Source of the DNA: an uncultured Eubacteriales bacterium
GTDB lineage: Bacteria; Bacillota; Clostridia; Oscillospirales; Oscillospiraceae
DNA: 64,000 nt
Assembly (NCBI GenBank): GCA_900545495.1
Contig: UQZJ01000008.1
Span: 1-64,000 of the forward strand
Direction of reading: 5' to 3'
Below the pieces are notes generated by a model. That model worked only from the letters and a program-made list of their open reading frames with translations, had not been told where the DNA came from and did no database searches. Both the position numbers and the translations under genes were made by a program. This document shows positions 61,066-64,000 of the stretch, one piece after another. Within the stretch, counting starts at the first letter, position 1; every line of letters begins with the position of its first letter.

Positions 61066-62075
61066 CATCGTTTGACTTTCTGTCCGGGTTCAACAATATT
61101 GATCCGAAGTTTATACTGGATGCCATCGACCTGATGCAGACGGTTGAGGCATCTGATGCCGAAAAGGAGATTATGAACATGGAAAACTATACGATTCACA
61201 AAAAGAGACCTGTCAGAAGATCGGTACTGGTGGCGGCGGCTGTCATAGCGCTTTTGTGCGCCATGTGCGTGGGGGCCTACGCGGTGAATCTGTTTGGTAT
61301 CAGAGACGCTGTGATGGGCAGACAGATCGTTTCCGACAGCTATGTGAACGGTGAATATGCAGGCAAAAAGCTGGCTGACGGAATGACCATCAGCATGCAG
61401 GGCTGCATCGGCTCCCCCGAATACGAGGCCTCCCGCGAGTTCAACGCCTTCTTCAGCTCCTACGAAGCAAACGGTTATAACGGAGATGCGCTGCACCAGC
61501 CTCTGGGCGACTGGGGCGAAGCCCATCGAGGGGTCTACCTCGGTCTTTACACGGAAACACTGGTCAACAAGTTCCTTGAGATCAGTGAAAAATATGCTCT
61601 CAAGCCGTGGGACGATCTATACGAAGGCTCCGGGTATACAAGCCTTTGTGAGATCATCGGCAGCGATGGCTTTTTGACAATGGAAAACCCGTCACGGAAG
61701 AGTATCCCTGAATATCGGGTATGGAACGACGGTTCCTTCTCCTTCGGGGATGATTGGCGTACGGGCGGCGAGGAGGAAAGCTTCTGCACCATCGCCATAA
61801 ACCGTCGGGTAAAGGGAAGCATGAGCATCGACTGCCTTTCTCTGGATGATGCCCATGAATACCATGAATGGTCGTATACCACCGCGCGTGGCGAGACAGT
61901 GTCTGTTTACTCCGGCAACCATCAGTTCATTGTCCTTTACAACGGCGAGAACGCATTTATCAGCCTGGTTTCTCAGCCGGGTGACTCTCTCGGCGATGAC
62001 GAGATCAAAGCATATGTGGAAAGCGTTGATCTCTCTGCGCTGGATAAAATCGGTCATATCAACCTGCCGGCATAA
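61062..62075 (+). CDS. Anti-sigma-like membrane protein (cassette C)
   Basis: 337 residues. A cytosolic N-terminus (NNIDPKFILDAIDLMQTVEA) typical of sigma partners is followed by one transmembrane helix (SVLVAAAVIALLCAMCVGAYAVNLFG) and a ~260-residue extracellular domain without cysteine pairs (PEYEASREFNAFFSSYEANG, VLYNGENAFISLVSQPGD). It overlaps the sigma gene by four bases. The outside domain probably senses an envelope condition. Confidence 0.82.
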   Translation: MTSFDFLSGFNNIDPKFILDAIDLMQTVEASDAEKEIMNMENYTIHKKRPVRRSVLVAAAVIALLCAMCVGAYAVNLFGIRDAVMGRQIVSDSYVNGEYAGKKLADGMTISMQGCIGSPEYEASREFNAFFSSYEANGYNGDALHQPLGDWGEAHRGVYLGLYTETLVNKFLEISEKYALKPWDDLYEGSGYTSLCEIIGSDGFLTMENPSRKSIPEYRVWNDGSFSFGDDWRTGGEEESFCTIAINRRVKGSMSIDCLSLDDAHEYHEWSYTTARGETVSVYSGNHQFIVLYNGENAFISLVSQPGDSLGDDEIKAYVESVDLSALDKIGHINLPA

Positions 62076-62970
62076 GCCCGCCCCGATTGCGACAAACTGC
62101 TGGACAACCACCAAGGGAGGGACGGAAGTCCCTCCCTTGGTGGTTACTGGTCTTAGGTGGATCACAGCTTGGTTTTTGGATGTCGGTCAGGCTGCCGGTA
62201 TTCTTGCCGGTGGAGTTCTTGGCCTCACGCACGGTCTTTTCGAGGTCAGGATTTCCGGTCTGATTCTTGGGGTAGACGGTGACATCGTAGTTCCATGCCG
62301 TGCCGTCGATAGTGGTCATGGGCAGAGATACGAAGAAGGGATTGCAGGTGGAGGTGACATTTTCAGGGACGCGAGTCTCCACCACCAGATAAAGCCCCTG
62401 CTCCATATTGGAAGCGGAGGTGTGTCCGGTGGCATCGGTCTCCGTCATAACAACACCACCGTTTTTGGCAGCAACTTCCAAAGCATTCTTCACAGTGGTG
62501 GCATTGGCAGTCAGCGCAGCGGCCAGCTTATTATTAAGCATATCGCTGGTGAAGTAGTTGATACCGCCCTCAGTCTTGTGAGCGTCTGCGGCGGTCAGGT
62601 CGATAGCGGACAGCACGGCGGAGCTGCGATCACTGTTGTCGAAGCCATACAGCACACCCACCTGCCGCTGACCATCCACCAATTCATTGTTCATGGTAAT
62701 GTCGGCAATGCGGAGGTAGGTAAACTCTACGCCCTGAATGGCGTACTTGCTCAGTTTGTCGATAACCGCATCGTCATGCAGGCCGGTGGAAACGTAGGAC
62801 TCCGCGTCCCACGCGCCGTCATTGCCGGCTGTGGTGATGTCATACTTGTAGATAGAAAGGGCTGCTTTCTTTGTAGGGTCGATTGTCGGCTCTGCGAACG
62901 CTGTGGTGATGAGGCTCAGAGCCATGATAGCGGCCATGAGCATGGCCAATACGCGATGGATCTTTTTCAT
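62059..62970 (-). pseudogene. Major pilin (isopeptide, SpaA-like), 3'-truncated
   Basis: The ATG at 62970 overlaps the adhesin stop (ATGA). KKIHRVLAMLMAAIMALSLITTAFAE is a signal peptide. The N-terminal pilin domain follows (KAALSIYKYDIT, QGVEFTYLRIAD, YGFDNSDRSS, NMEQGLYLVVETRVPENVTS, FFVSLPMTTIDGTAWNYDVTVYPKNQ). After NTGSLTDIQK (about 62173) pilin sequence stops and 37 unrelated residues run to 62059. The remaining isopeptide domains and the LPxTG motif are lost, so it cannot be sorted or polymerised. Confidence 0.85.
62106..62145. repeat. Perfect 18-bp inverted repeat at the right end of cassette C
   Basis: AACCACCAAGGGAGGGAC, a GGAA loop, then GTCCCTCCCTTGGTGGTT. There is no T run on either side, so it is not a typical terminator. 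It lies 28 bases from the point where pilin homology stops. Confidence 0.8.
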
Positions 62971-64000
62971 TTGGTGTCCTCCTCCATTTCAAATTTTTTG
63001 CAAAAACAAACACCCGCCATGAGAGCGAGTGCTACGAACAGAATATAGGTTGTAAATCCCGTGCCGCCCGTGAACGGCAGGACGAAGCCTGCATTGTTGC
63101 AGGCAGTGATGGTAATATCGCGGTTGCTGCTGTCCAGCGTTCCTGTGAACAGCGGCTCGGTCAGCAGCGTATACCTTGCGGGAGCTTTGGTTTCGGTGAT
63201 ACGATACTTCACACCAATCTTGAGGTCGCTCCACTTGGCGACGCCGATCTTGTCGGTGGTAATTCTGCCCACCTCCGTCCACGTCTTGCCGTCCGCGGAA
63301 GTTTCCAACATCAGCTCTGCGCCAGCAAGAGGTGCGCCCGTAGCGACCACCTTGCGGACGGTGATACTGCCTTTCTCCTCCACGGCTTTGATTTTAATAT
63401 AAGCCTTCACGGGATCGCGCCCCACGCCGGTGTAACCGGCCAGCGCCTGATACCGCCCAAACCGGTCATACCAACAGACTACTGCTCTGTCCGGATCGAT
63501 CTCATACGCGCTGCCGGTAGCAGAGTAGGTCTTTTCCGTGGTCAGAGTCTTGGCCGCCGCAGCTGTGGCCGTGATGGTCAATTTGTTGCCCCGCTGTGTA
63601 AAGGTGATGCCGCTTCCGTTATTTGCGCCGAAATTGTAGTCACCCAGCACCTCGTTATCGTCTGTGACCGTAGCTGTATAGCTGCCCGCTGCGTTCCTCC
63701 TCAGTTCGATGGTGCCGCACCAGCGCGGCGTAAACGCCGAAAAGCTGGGGATCATCGTGGCCGCCTGCATTGCCGCTGTTAGCTTGTCATACCACAGGTC
63801 ATAGGTGGGATAGCGGCTCTTTGATACACAGTTATAGAACGGGCTGGCACCCCAGTCCTCGTAGGAATAGGCACTGCGGTACTTGCAGATCAGTTCCCAG
63901 ATAACGGTCTGCGTAGCTGCCCACTTTTGTGCTTTGATGATGGTGCTGGTATTGTTGTCACCGGGTGCGGTGCCGTAGTCCACGCTGGGGTAGCCGAGGG
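62967..64000 (-). CDS. Thioester-domain pilus tip adhesin with LPFTG anchor, 5' end outside the window
   Basis: At least 344 residues; the frame runs through the right edge (LGYPSVDYG...) with no ribosome site, so the start lies beyond 64000. Near the visible start, AQKWAATQTVIWELI matches the thioester-domain TQxxIW motif that forms a covalent host link. A SpaA/Cna-B-like domain follows (GSITVRKVVATGAPLAGAELMLETSADGKTW, YRITETKAPARYTLL). The C-terminus is a sorting signal LPFTG, a hydrophobic helix (YILFVALALMAGVCFC) and a charged tail KKFEMEEDTK. It overlaps the pilin gene by four bases. Confidence 0.9.
   Translation of the reverse strand, partial: LGYPSVDYGTAPGDNNTSTIIKAQKWAATQTVIWELICKYRSAYSYEDWGASPFYNCVSKSRYPTYDLWYDKLTAAMQAATMIPSFSAFTPRWCGTIELRRNAAGSYTATVTDDNEVLGDYNFGANNGSGITFTQRGNKLTITATAAAAKTLTTEKTYSATGSAYEIDPDRAVVCWYDRFGRYQALAGYTGVGRDPVKAYIKIKAVEEKGSITVRKVVATGAPLAGAELMLETSADGKTWTEVGRITTDKIGVAKWSDLKIGVKYRITETKAPARYTLLTEPLFTGTLDSSNRDITITACNNAGFVLPFTGGTGFTTYILFVALALMAGVCFCKKFEMEEDTK

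Overview
The window looks like a chromosome segment of a moderately high-GC Firmicute, most likely an Oscillospiraceae-type gut anaerobe (Flavonifractor/Lawsonibacter/Dysosmobacter-like). The evidence is a CIRCE-controlled hrcA-grpE-dnaK-dnaJ cluster, type I gap, butyrate kinase, oleate hydratase, strong AGGAGG ribosome sites and GC-rich codon use. All family names come from reading translated sequence by eye; no database search was run.

Region 1 (1-29,000) is dense core genome. In order: the start of lepA at the left edge, an XRE regulator with an apparent autoregulatory operator, a monooxygenase-fold protein, tatD, mnmA, an orphan kinase-like ATPase that lacks the phospho-acceptor histidine, gap, a GntR/UTRA regulator, a ROK kinase, a Gfo/Idh oxidoreductase, a phosphopantetheinyl transferase, a GNAT-like protein, an M32 carboxypeptidase, an AI-2E/PerM transporter, the heat-shock operon (with a small PspC gene inside), a PHP phosphatase, rpiB, a glycosyl-hydrolase-like protein, buk, metG, yitT, a LysR regulator and lpdA.

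Region 2 (29,000-39,270) mixes intact genes (VTT membrane protein, YjdF-like membrane protein, oleate hydratase, SulP transporter, ATC-hydrolase-like protein, KDPG aldolase) with decayed ones. A radical SAM/SPASM gene, a GPH symporter fused to an M20 peptidase, a KDG kinase and mannonate dehydratase have all lost internal or terminal pieces. The hexuronate (uxuA-kdgK-eda) route is therefore broken except for the aldolase.

Region 3 (39,270-48,300) is AT-richer accessory DNA that starts exactly where uxuA is cut. It holds two ECF sigma/DUF4367 anti-sigma-like cassettes. The first is followed by an exported Ig-like protein and a lipoprotein on the same strand. The second heads an apparent regulon: a small secreted peptide, a lipoprotein, two ABC-2 permeases, an ATPase and a membrane-anchored protein. 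This is the best candidate here for an undescribed system, perhaps peptide or envelope-stress sensing and export.

Region 4 (48,300-60,430) is a stripped mobilizable element: a VirD4 coupling protein, a MobP-type relaxase broken by one in-frame TAG, a relaxosome accessory protein, oriT-like inverted repeats, a TOPRIM protein, a D12 adenine methylase, an ArdA-like antirestriction protein and several helper genes. On the opposite strand it carries dinD and an MNT/HEPN toxin-antitoxin pair. No VirB4-type ATPase is visible.

Region 5 (60,050-64,000) is a sortase-assembled pilus locus (thioester-domain tip adhesin with LPFTG, major pilin, class C-like sortase). A third ECF sigma/anti-sigma cassette sits inside it, and both the pilin 3' end and the sortase 5' end are missing at its borders. 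The adhesin runs off the right edge.
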